A stretch of DNA of 64,000 bases from Pinibacter aurantiacus (GCF_019130065.1 NZ_JAHSPG010000011.1:1-64000), one strand, 5' to 3'; positions 1-9,896 are shown, counted from the stretch's first letter. The notes: a model not told the origin generated them from the letters alone. Numbers and translations: made by a program.

Positions 1-942
1 CAGTGACAGTTCAAAACTGTTGCTGCCTTTTGCCATCTTACCCAAATCAGAAGTATTGACGTCATAGCTGGCGCCGATCAGGAATTCTTTTACATACACG
101 CCGATGTAGGGAGAGATCGCATCTTTGATGCGGTAGTTCGCACCGATCATAAAGTCTGCATCTTCGGCCACGTTCATTTGCAAGTACGCCCCTACCATTT
201 TCTCTTCTGCTGATCCCTGGCGCATGTACAAGAGGTTTGGTGTGATGCTCGCCACTTCGTTGATCATAATTCTCAAACCTGCATGGCCCGTGTATCTTAC
301 CGGGATCTTTGCATCACCGCTGGCACTGAACTGGTCGGTGGGGCGCGTAATGTGTGAAGCGGAAACGCCTGCAAACAGGTTGGCTTTTTTGCCCGGTTCT
401 GCATCGTAGTACATTACACCCACGCCTGCATCAAAGGAAGTAGCGCTGGTTTTGCTTAACGCTTCGCCGGTGCCTGCTCCCGGGTTGTAACCGGTGGAGG
501 GATTCCACTGCTCACCGAATGACATTTTGCTGATGTCGAAGCGGCGCTGGATCATACCGAGCTGGAAGCCCATGTTCAGTCTTTTATAACCGTTTGCGCC
601 AAACTTTACACCAGAATAAGCCATGCTTGCATAAGCCGTGGTGTAGTTAAAGCCGCCATCGCCTGCACGCTGGTTCAGCACGCTTACGCCAAAGGCCGCG
701 TTTTTATTGGTATTGAAGTCGGCGGAAACGCCGGGTGTCTGGTAAGGAGAAGCGATATTGCCCCACTGGTTGCGGTAGATCGCAGAGACTCTTGCACTGC
801 CGTCAAACACGCCTGTCAGCGCGGGGTTCAACCACGAAGGATAAACGTAATACTGGGTGTAGTGCGGGTCCTGGGCTTTCGCAGTTCCCATTCCTGCCAA
901 CAGCAGCAGGCCCATTGCAGTTATTTTTGTTATGCTCTTCAT
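1..942 (-). CDS. PorP/SprF family type IX secretion membrane protein (3' end cut by window)
   Basis: The reading frame opens at an ATG at 940-942 and runs without a stop to base 1, giving 314 residues. The C-terminus is missing. A signal peptide (MKSITKITAMGLLLLAGMG, then TAKAQ) is followed by DPHYTQYYVYPSWLNPAL, the N-terminal signature of PorP/SprF proteins, and then by alternating beta-barrel-like strands. Members of this family are outer-membrane partners of T9SS substrates that carry type B C-terminal domains. The gene lies 419 bp downstream of the giant type B substrate gene on the same strand, the usual substrate/PorP pairing, so it probably helps export or anchor that protein. The family assignment is firm from sequence pattern; the partner role is inferred from context. 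Confidence 0.9.
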   Translation of the reverse strand, partial: MKSITKITAMGLLLLAGMGTAKAQDPHYTQYYVYPSWLNPALTGVFDGSARVSAIYRNQWGNIASPYQTPGVSADFNTNKNAAFGVSVLNQRAGDGGFNYTTAYASMAYSGVKFGANGYKRLNMGFQLGMIQRRFDISKMSFGEQWNPSTGYNPGAGTGEALSKTSATSFDAGVGVMYYDAEPGKKANLFAGVSASHITRPTDQFSASGDAKIPVRYTGHAGLRIMINEVASITPNLLYMRQGSAEEKMVGAYLQMNVAEDADFMIGANYRIKDAISPYIGVYVKEFLIGASYDVNTSDLGKMAKGSNSFELSL

Positions 943-1361
943 TTGTTAGTTATGGTTTTTACTTTGAGTTGTTTGTGTTTGTTATTAGTTGTTAGTGGGT
1001 TACTAGCCAGTTACACTATTCTAACAATCAATAACTAAATAAAATTGCAGCGGGTTTAGGATGGACTTTAATTTGGTTTGCTTATTAACACCTGGCTTTT
1101 CGTTTTTGGACCTAAACATCACCGGCATCATATTTCCCTCACCCGCCGCATTTTAAACTAGATAATGCTTGTAACAATTCCTGCCTTCTGTTTCTTTCTG
1201 CACTTTATTATTACAGAGCTCTTCACTATGGATATTTCTTTTTGTTTTGAGGTTCAGAAAAACACATTGGTTTTTCAAACTGCCTTTTACTTTCCTGGCT
1301 GGCTGAAGGTCCACCATTTTTCAGATGGACCTTTGCCGACAGGAAGTGTTTGTCTTAAATA
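943..1361. other. Intergenic region between giant T9SS gene and porP-like gene
   Basis: No gene was found in this 419-bp gap. It is AT-rich. The only clear structure is a hairpin at 1306-1333 with an 8-bp stem (AAGGTCCA/TGGACCTT) just after the stop codon of the giant gene. The stem has no T-run on either side, so it is more likely an mRNA stability or processing structure than an intrinsic terminator. Confidence 0.4.
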
Positions 1362-4300
1362 TTACCTGAGTAAATTGATGCTTCCTTTTTTGTCAACGAT
1401 ATCTCCGCTGGTCAAAATTATTCTGCACACATACATGTACACACCTGATGGCATTGGTTTACCGTTTAGTGTACCATCCCATCCATTGGCCATGTTGGTT
1501 GTTTCGAATATTTTCTGACCCCACTGGTTGAATATCATCATCTTCATTTCTTTCACATTGCCGGCGTATAGTTTAAACTGATCGTTGTGACCATCGCCGT
1601 TTGGTGTAAAGCTGTTTGGTATGAAGATGTTATCACAAGAATTCACTACAATTTTCTGACTGGTGCTGTCGTAACAACCATCGTCTGAAATTGCCAGCAA
1701 TCCTACATTGAATGAACCTGATTGGTTCCATTTCTTTGTTGGCGTTTTGCCTGTTGCAGTTGTGTTGTCACCGAAGTTCCAGTTCCAGCGGTCGAATGCT
1801 GCACCGTTGTACACAGTACCGGTTGCAGTAAACTGGGCAGTTGTGAATACGCAGTTGTCGTACACGTTTGTAAAGTCAGCTTTAGGCGCTTGTTTTACCA
1901 CCACTACCACATTATTTGTAACTGTTTGATCACAGCTAACCGGGTTGGCTGGAGCATATGTTACGCTAACTGGAATTGAATCTATACCTGTGTTAGAGAA
2001 TGCCAACTCCTGGTTCAACGGATATAGGTAGTAATCCTGGGAGTTGATCTCAACGGTATCTGCTGCCACCGGATTATTCACTGTTACATCGGCAGCAGAT
2101 GTTACCAAACCTTTTACTGCACTTAGTTTCCATGTTAGTGATTTAGCTGGCATTGGAAGGTAAAGTGTTGGTTTGAACTTATTGTTTGCACAAGCATAAG
2201 TATTGTGCACCGTCGTATCATTATAGTGGTTGTCGATATATAATTTCGGATCTATTCTAGGAACCTGGAAGCCTATATTGTATACGAAACCAAAATTGAA
2301 TGCCTGGTGAACTGTTGCCGTAAAATTGCTGTCACATGTGATCACAGACACTGCGTTTGCAGCACTCCATCTTTTCATTACAACCGTATAGGCTGCATTT
2401 TGCGGATGCGTATAACTTGTATCGAATGTATTGCTTCCATCAATTTTTAAAGAACCCACAGCTCCTTTTGGAACAATTGCTGTAACATAGTTAGGGCCAC
2501 CTGTTTTTCTTGCAAACATTGCGCTATCTACGCCAAGACCAACCGGCGTCAGATAAACCGCCGTTTCGGGACTTCCCGGAGCATTGTATTCGTCGTTGCC
2601 ACAAGCATTAAAATAAGTACAGCTCTGAGAAACCATGATCGGCTTATCGGCTTCAAAATATTGCGGATCGCGGGTAGTAAACTCATAGACGTTACCTGGT
2701 AACATGCCGGTCATTTTTACACCATTGCGTTTTACAACGGTTGCCGGATCTTTCACCAACACACGGAACAGGTTGAACAGCATTTCTTTTTGTCCATTCG
2801 CAGTTGCCAGTGGAGCAGTAAGGAACCTCTTACCCCATGCCTGCATTGGATAACTTTGCTGGAACACATAGCTATCTCCACCAGGATCATTTGTGCAACG
2901 GACAGTTGTACCAGCATTGCCCGTAAATACTCCAATAGGCAAGCAGTTCCCATCCGAGTTAGGAACGGCTACTACTTTGGTTCCTGTAAGATCGTAATAT
3001 TCGTATGAAGTAGAACTATTACCTAGTTCAGCAGGGGTATGGATTGTTTTGAAAGCGCCTAATATCTGGTATACCTGCCCCCTGTTTAGCGTTACACGGA
3101 ATGGCACGCCAGCTGCTTTTCCGCCCAACGTTGGGTTAGATGGCGTAATTTCTACAACCGTATTATTGGCATCGGCAACTACGTTTACCCATGATGATGC
3201 AGTGATAATGGAAGGCATAGTACCAAAAATCTGACGAAGCCCCAATGTTGTGTAATCTTTACTATAGGTACCGGTTGGCATTAACATGGAATTTGTTGCG
3301 CCCTGACCAGCCCCCAGGCTTAGCATCGCCGTAATCGGTTTTGTACTTTCTATCAATACGGCTCTGGAATAAAGACCTTCTCCCATCAAACGGGCATCAT
3401 TGATACCAAATCTTGGTATTTCATCAGTTGTAATTGAACCTCCCGCAGGTATTGAATATGTCTTAACAAAACTGGTTCCATATACGCTCATGGTAACCTG
3501 CGTTGCAACATTACTGGAAAGAACAAACTTAAGCTGCTGAGCATCGCCCTGGAAAAAATCTTTGTACTGTGCGTATGGAGCCCAAAAGCGTGTTCCCGCG
3601 TTAAGGCTATCAGCCGCAGTTACAACCGCCGGAGGAACTGGCGCTTTACCATCGGTCATACCTGTAAACTTATCCAGGAACACTAGTAAGCTGTCTGAAT
3701 ACAGATTGTTAATTGTGTCTATAACAGTACTTGCGCTCACGTTCCATTTGTTGCTTGCATCTGTTTGCCCTGTCTTAATGAAAGATTCAGCAGGCACATT
3801 TCTCAACCATGGCTCAAGATAAAACTGCTGCATTTTATATTTGAACGGACCTGCTCCTGTTGCATCTGCATCTACATAATAGTACATGGATTTTTCAGTA
3901 GGATCCAATCCAGCAGGCAGTTTGCCTGAGTAACGTTTTAATGTAATAGATGACGGTACTGCTGTATTTGGATCCCATGTAATTCTTGTTACCGTGTCAG
4001 ATCCGAAAGAGAATGTTTGTGTAATACCAGGTTCAGGAGTAGCAGGAGTAGCAACCATATTTGGTGGAGCTACCGTTGGTTCAAACTCATAAGCACCCAA
4101 ATCAGGAACACCATCAGTTAATGCAACCGGACGAGGATTGCCATTGATGTCTGTAGTATTTCCTGCAAGCTGTTTACCTCTACCTTGCATTGCCCACGAG
4201 TTCGCATCTGATGCAACCGGTGAAAGATCCGTTGTGCTGGTAAGCGCCGGATTATAAACGATAGAATAATTATCCTGGCCGAATATCGGTCTCCATGATG

Positions 4301-7300
4301 CGATATCATTGAAAGCCATCTCGTTTACATTGTTAGCCGGTCCTCTTTTTATCAGCATTGTTCCACTTGAATAATACAAGTTGTAATCCACATTCAAATG
4401 CTGTGTTGTATAGTTAATGAACATCGCCGGGCCACCACCTTTGTTGGCAATAATATTGTTGAAAATATTTGTATTACCCGCCAAGTTGTAGCTCTGGTGA
4501 TCCAACCAAACTGCCACATTATAAAAGCCGGTTTTTGGAGAGCTGTTCAACAATGTGTTGTTATAGTAGTTTGTAGAAGATGCATTGTAGGACCATAAAG
4601 CTGCAGCAAACTGGCTATTGCTTGTTCCGGCAACAGATGAATTCACACTTATTTCATTATTCACTACGTCCTCATAACTTGTTGTATTACCTGAATTCGC
4701 TCCATTGTACAAACCTACTGCGTGATTCGTCAATCCGTTAAGACCATAAATTTTGTTGTTCATGATCTTACCACGAGCGGTAGCTGTTGCATTATTATTG
4801 GTGAGATACATGCCATAAATATAACCGGTAGTATTATCAAACGTAACCTTATTACCTGTTACAGTAATGGCGCTGTCACAATTGTTCATGTAAATACCAT
4901 AAGTAGCCTGGTTAGCACTAACTGTACCACCATACTTAGTTGCTACAGGAACAATGTTGTTGGATACTTTTATGTTGGCTGTATTAAGTACATAGATGCT
5001 TTGTTGATAAGCGCTGTCAAAAATATTACCCTCAATTACGTTGTTTGGTGAGTAATATGTAGTCGAAACAGGCACTGAAGTTGTAAAGCCAGCAATGTAA
5101 ACACCTTTGGAACCTCTGTGGAAAGTATTTCCTTTTATTACAAAGTTTCCTTTTGTAATTGCGGTACCCGCAAAAATACCGGCAGTGGTTGTTTGATCCG
5201 CACCAAATGTTGCGTAGTTCGTTGGATCAGGCAACATAGAATTGATCACGCAATTCACGATGCTGTCATTCGATGCCATGTTCGCTAGATCGAATGTTCT
5301 TCCATACAATATATTGGTAGACGATATCGTAAGGTTTTTGAAATTGATATAGCTTGCACTATCCAACTGTACAGTATAGTTTGTTCCTACCGTTGTTGCA
5401 TTGTAGGTCAATTCCGCAGATGCTGCATTTCCATTTTCACTTTGGAAAGTAACCGTGTTAATGGCAGAACTGTTGGCTATGGTAGCAATCCTGATCTGCT
5501 CATTGTACACACCTGGTTTTACATTGAACACCACAGGACCATCAATACCACAACTGATCGCAGACGCGGCGTCTTTAAATGAATTAAAGTTTTTGGTACC
5601 TGCAGGGTCAGTTGGTTGAGTTTTGTCGATGGTATATGTACCGCCGGGGAAATGACCACCTATTGTAATTTGAAGAGGTACTGTGTACTGAGGTGTACCG
5701 CCATTACAAGCTACCGCAGCGCGATAGTATAATGTCGCGTTGTTTGCATTGAAGGTGTATGGAGGCGACACTAATGCAGTGGACAAATTTGACCATGTAC
5801 CAGCAAGACTTGTCGCTGTCTGCCATTGATAAGTCAAGCCTGAACCAACATCGTTGTTTTTAAGATTCAACAAAACCGACTTGCCTGTACAGGTTGCATA
5901 ACCCACATTTGAAAAAGCATCACCTGCGTTGAAAGCTGTTGTACAGCCAGCCAGTGCATATTCTATGGCACCCATATCCGGCTTTGCAGCATCTCTCGCT
6001 ATAGTGTTGATATCGGTTGTAATAGCTACGGGCGCTCCTCTGTTGCCCAATGCAGCAGACGTTGGTGTAAAGTCGCCGTTTGCGGCATCCTTGAATGCCG
6101 GATCTATACCTACAGATGATGCATCGTATTTGGTAATTGCTTGCCAATCCGACAAAGAAGCGATTATCTTATTAAAATAGTAACCCTGGTTGTATGTTGT
6201 TTGTCCACTGTTAAAATAGTTGTTATTATCTATCGTGAACATTGAGATGGTGTTGTCTGGCAGACAGATAGCAAATTTAGTACCTACTCCACCACGTGAA
6301 ATGGAGAAGATATTATTCTTTACTTCTACCAGGACACTTTGGAACGTAGCATAAAAACCGTAAGTAGGATTTATTGATGCAGACAACGGATCTTCAAATA
6401 CCACTGTGTTGTAGTAGAAGTTCGCGTAGTTTGAACCTGAGTTATACAATCCATACAATGTTCCAAGGTTTTTAATATCATAGATCATGTTGTTGGAAAC
6501 AACATTCTCCAGTCCAACGTCCCCTTTAGCATTGCTAAGATATATACCGTAAAATGGCAGACTGTAGCTGGCACTTGCACCGTATATGTTGTGGATCTTA
6601 TTCCTTGAAATCGCATTGCCCATGTTTGGACCAGACAATACTATGCCATACATAGCGCTGGTACTTACAGATGCACGTGTTGGCCTGGAGAGATCGTTAC
6701 CTTCTATCCTTCCAAGCAAAGAGTTGTTGGCAGTAATACCATAAGTTAAAAACTCGCGTATGTTATTGTTAATGATCTGGTTTCTGGCAATAGGGTAATC
6801 TGTACCGGTTGAGGTACCACCCTGCATGGAAATACCATAAAAACCACCAATAATTGTGTTGTTAGCAATGGTATTGCTATCACAATAGGATCCGGAGCTG
6901 CTTGCGCTGGTACCGCCGCTTATAACAATACCTGCAAAAGCTGAAGAAGTTGAAACGGAGTTAACAGATATGGTACATCTGCGAATGGTATTGGAATCTG
7001 CATCGTTTGTTAAGTGAATACCCCATCCGGCTGTAGAAGTAGACAATGCCGTGATGTTAAGGCTATCGATAATTACGTGATCTGTACCGTTTAGTTTAAT
7101 AACCGGCGCAGTTGCCGTGGTTGTAGCGTTGTAATTGATCGTAGCACCATTACCATTGAAAGTGATTGTGTTGGTTGCAGATGTTCCAAACACATTGTTC
7201 ATCACAAGTTGCTCGGTATAAGGAGTTACATTTTTCGCAACATTAAACACCACCGGACCGCTGATACCACAACTAATGTAGTTATAGGCGTCGTTAAATG

Positions 7301-8294
7301 TTTTGAACACACCCAGGCTAGCGTTCGTCGTTAAAGTGTTGTCAATTGTAAATGTTCCTGAAACACCCGGTATTTTATTCACCAAAACACTTGTTGAAGT
7401 ATCGGATTTGCCACTGGCAGTACAAGTCATCGTTAACCTGTAATAAGTATCTGTGGTCAATGAAGTAGTGACCGTATCTTTTGTTGCACCCGCAAGGTTG
7501 TTCCAGGCAACATTGTTTGTAGAATATTGCCACTGATAAGTGAGACCCAAAGCAGCAGGATAAGTTGCTGACAGGAAAAATTTATCGTTTGGACAAACAA
7601 GCGTTTTCGTACTGCTAACACTTCCCGCAGTAGGCTTGCCGGCACAATCTGGCGGAGCAGCTGTCCATGCAAAAGTGATGTTAGGTCTTGTGGTAGCAGT
7701 GCCTATTTCTGTGGTTGTATTAATCGTACAAAAACTGGAAATGTCATTCGCGCCATATGTATGTGAGGCGTTAAATGACAAACCTGTTGTCCATGCAACA
7801 GTTGGGTTGTACGTTTGGTTAGGACCAAGCAGCGTTCCTCCGTTCACACAAATTTCAATCAGGATATTACTTGTTCCGTTCCAGAAATATTTGTTGGGAA
7901 AAGTAATTGTATTAACACCCAAAACCGGCGTCAATCTCGTTGTAGTATAATATTGGGTTGGCGAGGGTTCCCAGGTTGTGGCCTTTAGGGAAGTAACAGA
8001 CGTTGTATCCATTTTGAGGGAATACTGCGTAAGATTGCCTGCGCCGTTCAACTTAGTTACGTTGAATTTGAGTGCCGTTATAAACCCGCGGGTAAGACCG
8101 GCGGCCTGCAATTCGCTTGCGCGAAACAGGTATTGCGACCTGCTTCCCTCAAAATTAGCCGGTAAAGGCGAGGGAAACGTTGCACTGTCATTCCCTACAG
8201 AACCTGTACCAACGGTAAAGTCCTGAGCGAAGACACGGGGCGCAATAAAAAGCAGAAAGAAAACACAAAAGAGGAATGCATACTTTGTTCTCAT
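1362..8294 (-). CDS. Giant T9SS-secreted protein with Ig-like, beta-helix, IgGFc-binding-like, PKD and gliding-type C-terminal domains
   Basis: This 2310-residue protein has a signal peptide ending around residue 23 (APRVFAQ). Residues ~215-310 form an Ig-like domain (LTYQWQYSTN). Residues ~318-780 are Asn/Thr-rich right-handed beta-helix-like repeats with many N-x-I steps. A second Ig-like unit (~783-880) and second beta-helix (~885-1400) repeat the same order. Residues ~1550-1990 resemble the Bacteroidota IgGFc-binding-protein domain (PMQAWGKRF, FEADKPIMVSQ, GGPNYVTAIVPKGA). A PKD domain (~2145-2215, WNWNFGD) precedes the C-terminal domain from ~2221 (IFIPNSFTPNGDGHND ... FNQWGQKIFET ... 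GWDG) that marks type B T9SS cargo. It is probably a surface adhesin or gliding-associated protein, with the PorP/SprF gene downstream as its likely partner. The ligand is unknown. Confidence 0.88.
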   Translation of the reverse strand: MRTKYAFLFCVFFLLFIAPRVFAQDFTVGTGSVGNDSATFPSPLPANFEGSRSQYLFRASELQAAGLTRGFITALKFNVTKLNGAGNLTQYSLKMDTTSVTSLKATTWEPSPTQYYTTTRLTPVLGVNTITFPNKYFWNGTSNILIEICVNGGTLLGPNQTYNPTVAWTTGLSFNASHTYGANDISSFCTINTTTEIGTATTRPNITFAWTAAPPDCAGKPTAGSVSSTKTLVCPNDKFFLSATYPAALGLTYQWQYSTNNVAWNNLAGATKDTVTTSLTTDTYYRLTMTCTASGKSDTSTSVLVNKIPGVSGTFTIDNTLTTNASLGVFKTFNDAYNYISCGISGPVVFNVAKNVTPYTEQLVMNNVFGTSATNTITFNGNGATINYNATTTATAPVIKLNGTDHVIIDSLNITALSTSTAGWGIHLTNDADSNTIRRCTISVNSVSTSSAFAGIVISGGTSASSSGSYCDSNTIANNTIIGGFYGISMQGGTSTGTDYPIARNQIINNNIREFLTYGITANNSLLGRIEGNDLSRPTRASVSTSAMYGIVLSGPNMGNAISRNKIHNIYGASASYSLPFYGIYLSNAKGDVGLENVVSNNMIYDIKNLGTLYGLYNSGSNYANFYYNTVVFEDPLSASINPTYGFYATFQSVLVEVKNNIFSISRGGVGTKFAICLPDNTISMFTIDNNNYFNSGQTTYNQGYYFNKIIASLSDWQAITKYDASSVGIDPAFKDAANGDFTPTSAALGNRGAPVAITTDINTIARDAAKPDMGAIEYALAGCTTAFNAGDAFSNVGYATCTGKSVLLNLKNNDVGSGLTYQWQTATSLAGTWSNLSTALVSPPYTFNANNATLYYRAAVACNGGTPQYTVPLQITIGGHFPGGTYTIDKTQPTDPAGTKNFNSFKDAASAISCGIDGPVVFNVKPGVYNEQIRIATIANSSAINTVTFQSENGNAASAELTYNATTVGTNYTVQLDSASYINFKNLTISSTNILYGRTFDLANMASNDSIVNCVINSMLPDPTNYATFGADQTTTAGIFAGTAITKGNFVIKGNTFHRGSKGVYIAGFTTSVPVSTTYYSPNNVIEGNIFDSAYQQSIYVLNTANIKVSNNIVPVATKYGGTVSANQATYGIYMNNCDSAITVTGNKVTFDNTTGYIYGMYLTNNNATATARGKIMNNKIYGLNGLTNHAVGLYNGANSGNTTSYEDVVNNEISVNSSVAGTSNSQFAAALWSYNASSTNYYNNTLLNSSPKTGFYNVAVWLDHQSYNLAGNTNIFNNIIANKGGGPAMFINYTTQHLNVDYNLYYSSGTMLIKRGPANNVNEMAFNDIASWRPIFGQDNYSIVYNPALTSTTDLSPVASDANSWAMQGRGKQLAGNTTDINGNPRPVALTDGVPDLGAYEFEPTVAPPNMVATPATPEPGITQTFSFGSDTVTRITWDPNTAVPSSITLKRYSGKLPAGLDPTEKSMYYYVDADATGAGPFKYKMQQFYLEPWLRNVPAESFIKTGQTDASNKWNVSASTVIDTINNLYSDSLLVFLDKFTGMTDGKAPVPPAVVTAADSLNAGTRFWAPYAQYKDFFQGDAQQLKFVLSSNVATQVTMSVYGTSFVKTYSIPAGGSITTDEIPRFGINDARLMGEGLYSRAVLIESTKPITAMLSLGAGQGATNSMLMPTGTYSKDYTTLGLRQIFGTMPSIITASSWVNVVADANNTVVEITPSNPTLGGKAAGVPFRVTLNRGQVYQILGAFKTIHTPAELGNSSTSYEYYDLTGTKVVAVPNSDGNCLPIGVFTGNAGTTVRCTNDPGGDSYVFQQSYPMQAWGKRFLTAPLATANGQKEMLFNLFRVLVKDPATVVKRNGVKMTGMLPGNVYEFTTRDPQYFEADKPIMVSQSCTYFNACGNDEYNAPGSPETAVYLTPVGLGVDSAMFARKTGGPNYVTAIVPKGAVGSLKIDGSNTFDTSYTHPQNAAYTVVMKRWSAANAVSVITCDSNFTATVHQAFNFGFVYNIGFQVPRIDPKLYIDNHYNDTTVHNTYACANNKFKPTLYLPMPAKSLTWKLSAVKGLVTSAADVTVNNPVAADTVEINSQDYYLYPLNQELAFSNTGIDSIPVSVTYAPANPVSCDQTVTNNVVVVVKQAPKADFTNVYDNCVFTTAQFTATGTVYNGAAFDRWNWNFGDNTTATGKTPTKKWNQSGSFNVGLLAISDDGCYDSTSQKIVVNSCDNIFIPNSFTPNGDGHNDQFKLYAGNVKEMKMMIFNQWGQKIFETTNMANGWDGTLNGKPMPSGVYMYVCRIILTSGDIVDKKGSINLLR

Positions 8295-8485
8295 TGCAAT
8301 TATGATGGTTTTGGTGTGTAGGGATTATCGGGCAGTTATAAGTGCTTATCCAAAGCCAAACGCATGCAAAAACCTGCTCTTTAACTGCCAATTTTTTCTA
8401 CTCCTTGTAAAAATACTATTGTCAGTTTTCCGTTGGTTGAGCATAAATGCGCAAAAAAATAACCGAGTAGAAACACCTAGGAGGG

Positions 8486-8640
8486 AGTGACTGAATAACT
8501 GAATAATTGAATAACTTAGTGGTTGAGAATTGAAAATTGAAAATTGAAAGTGGAAAGGTGTTGGTTCTCATTGTCAGAAAGAATACAAGCACTAAAGGCC
8601 TAACAACTCAGTTATTCAGTTATTCAGTTATTCAGTCACT
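8486..8640. repeat. 30-bp inverted repeat built from octamers, with heptamer tandem in the loop
   Basis: The left arm 8486-8515 and the right arm 8611-8640 are reverse complements at 29 of 30 positions. The right arm contains three perfect tandem copies of TTATTCAG. The 95-bp spacer holds a second short tandem, ATTGAAA repeated at about 8529-8549, preceded by GTTGAGAATTGA. The same GTTGAGAATTGA string borders the repeat at 10611-10698 on the other strand, so the two probably belong to one family of intergenic elements. No coding capacity was seen. Confidence 0.8.
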
Positions 8641-8645
8641 GGCAC

Positions 8646-8672
8646 AAAAAAAGGCCTGCATAAAACAGACCT
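8646..8672 (-). terminator. Intrinsic terminator for the small basic protein gene
   Basis: Read on the minus strand, the stem AGGTCTG / CAGGCCT (7 bp with one G-U pair; 8666-8672 and 8652-8658) is followed directly by a run of seven T. It lies about 130 bp after the stop of the gene at 8805-9047. Confidence 0.65.
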
Positions 8673-8804
8673 CAATTTTGTCACCATTTACAATGTATTA
8701 GTGGCTAATTCAAAAATCAAAAGGCAAACGTCAAAATGGTTTTATGAACCGCCATTTGGTATTGTATGAGTCAGCCTTCTTTTGAATTTTGATTTTTTAC
8801 TTTA

Positions 8805-9047
8805 TTAACTAACGTGCTCCGCCGCTTTCGCTGCTTTTGTTGGTTTCGCAGCCTTCTTTACTTTCTTTGGCTTGGGATCTTTTGCGCCGGCCGCGAGGAT
8901 CTTGCTTGCCTTTTTTACATGACGGCTAAATTTCTTCTCCCCTACTATTGACTTTAAGTCTTCAAAGGCAGAAAACAGTTTATTTTCAATCTGAGTACGT
9001 AGCGTTTTTTTCGCGCTCTTTTCGGTGGTAAGATTCTTCTTTGACAT
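8805..9047 (-). CDS. Small lysine/alanine-rich basic protein
   Basis: This 80-residue protein is strongly basic. The N-terminal half (residues 1-50) is predicted helical (KKTLRTQIENKLFSAFEDLK). The C-terminal tail is a low-complexity Lys/Ala/Pro stretch (KPKKVKKAAKPTKAAKAA) like the tails of bacterial histone H1-like proteins. It could bind DNA or RNA, but no defined domain is recognisable. The start is supported by a good Bacteroidota-type promoter 35-63 bp upstream (TTG-N18-TAAATTTG). It stands alone, with a terminator at 8646-8672. Confidence 0.75.
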   Translation of the reverse strand: MSKKNLTTEKSAKKTLRTQIENKLFSAFEDLKSIVGEKKFSRHVKKASKILAAGAKDPKPKKVKKAAKPTKAAKAAEHVS

Positions 9048-9081
9048 TACTAATTTATTTTAATTAAAAAGTCGCTATACT

Positions 9082-9110
9082 CAAATTTAATAATAAGATA
9101 ATATTGCCAA
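9082..9110 (-). promoter_or_regulatory. Bacteroidota-type promoter for gene at 8805-9047
   Basis: On the minus strand a TTG (9108-9110) is separated by 18 bases from TAAATTTG (9082-9089), matching the -33 TTTG / -7 TANNTTTG consensus of Bacteroidota housekeeping promoters. The start codon lies 35 bases downstream of the -7 box. Confidence 0.6.
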
Positions 9111-9340
9111 TGTTAAGTTTTTCAAACATTCAGAATCGATGAAATTTTTTCATTCCCCGCTGTATTTCAAGGGATTATTTTTCATAACAATTGACTCCAA
9201 TATCGAAAAACAAATTTTGCTGCACCGGAAGTCCACAGTTTTGGTTGCCTAATGTTTTCTTAACACAAAATCGGTTGCAGCATCCCGGAAAAATGTCTAC
9301 TTTTTTGCCTGATTTTCTCACCATAAATCAAGCTAGTGTT

Positions 9341-9670
9341 ATGTCAGTTAACAAAAAAGAATTAGACAACTTTCTGAAACAGGAACCATGGGCAATGGAC
9401 AACTCTGAACTTGTATTCGGACGCTCCCTGGGAAGATATACTGCCATTAACGGAATCGTACACCTCCATGCAGGCGTGCAAGAACATACTGACGGATACT
9501 ATCAAATTTTTAACGATACTAACGGAGAGACACACCTGCAAATTGACATCGCCGGCAATAAAAAAGAAGGCATCGTTCAAACATCCGGACAAATTGTTTT
9601 GCTGGATGAAAATGGAGAAAGCAAAGTGTTGATTCCTAAAAAAGAATACTTTGTTCCGCAGGCGGAGTAG
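9341..9670 (+). CDS. Hypothetical protein
   Basis: The frame encodes about 109 residues from the ATG at 9341 (MSVNKKELDNFLKQEPWAMD). An upstream in-frame ATG at 9293 would add 16 residues (MSTFLPDFLTINQASV), and a TTG at 9191 adds more. The 9341 start is preferred because the upstream residues look non-coding. The protein is soluble, without signal peptide or membrane segment, with beta-rich patterning (YYQIFNDTNGETHLQIDIAG, GQIVLLDENGESKVLI). I recognise no domain. A perfect hairpin terminator follows at 9851-9880, in agreement with a single-gene transcript. Confidence 0.65.
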   Translation: MSVNKKELDNFLKQEPWAMDNSELVFGRSLGRYTAINGIVHLHAGVQEHTDGYYQIFNDTNGETHLQIDIAGNKKEGIVQTSGQIVLLDENGESKVLIPKKEYFVPQAE

Positions 9671-9686
9671 ACCCTACTGTGTAGAT

Positions 9687-9721
9687 GGCACACGGATGAC
9701 ACGGATTGGACGGATTTACAC
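9687..9721. repeat. Dispersed 35-bp repeat, copy 1
   Basis: This 35-bp sequence (GGCACACGGATGAC ... GATTTACAC) matches 12294-12328 at 31 of 35 positions in the same orientation. Both copies are intergenic and lie just beyond the end of the nearest gene. Confidence 0.75.
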
Positions 9722-9775
9722 TGATTAGTTGATTTATACTTCACGTCATTCTGAATCAGCAACAATAACAAAGTA

Positions 9776-9880
9776 CTGTCATTGCGAGCCCTCTGCAAAA
9801 TAGGACGACAGCACATGTAAAACGCATTCGCAATAAGCGCTCAGGGCGAAGCAATCTCATTCCACGGAGATTGCTTTTTT
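9776..9880. repeat. Intergenic element resembling the widespread TCATTGCGAG...GAAGCAATCTC repeat
   Basis: The stretch starts with TCATTGCGAG and ends with GCGAAGCAATCTC followed by a hairpin. From memory, similar pairs of motifs occur as dispersed intergenic repeats in many bacteria, including Bacteroidota. Only this copy is visible here, so repetition cannot be shown from the window. Confidence 0.4.
9851..9880 (+). terminator. Intrinsic terminator
   Basis: A perfect 8-bp stem GCAATCTC/GAGATTGC (9851-9858 and 9867-9874) with an 8-base loop is followed by six T. It ends the transcript of the hypothetical gene at 9341-9670. Confidence 0.75.
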
Positions 9881-9896
9881 ATTGTTAAGACTTCAT

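Larger units (their letters stand above)
8295..8804. other. Repeat-rich intergenic region
   Basis: No gene was found in these 510 bases. They hold the upstream region of the giant gene (8295 to about 8480), an inverted repeat made of short tandem units (8486-8640) and a terminator serving the small gene to the right (8646-8672). Confidence 0.5.

Noticed and set aside
9191-9340. Upstream extension of the hypothetical gene from a TTG
   Set aside because: The extra residues have no protein-like pattern and ATG starts are available at 9293 and 9341.
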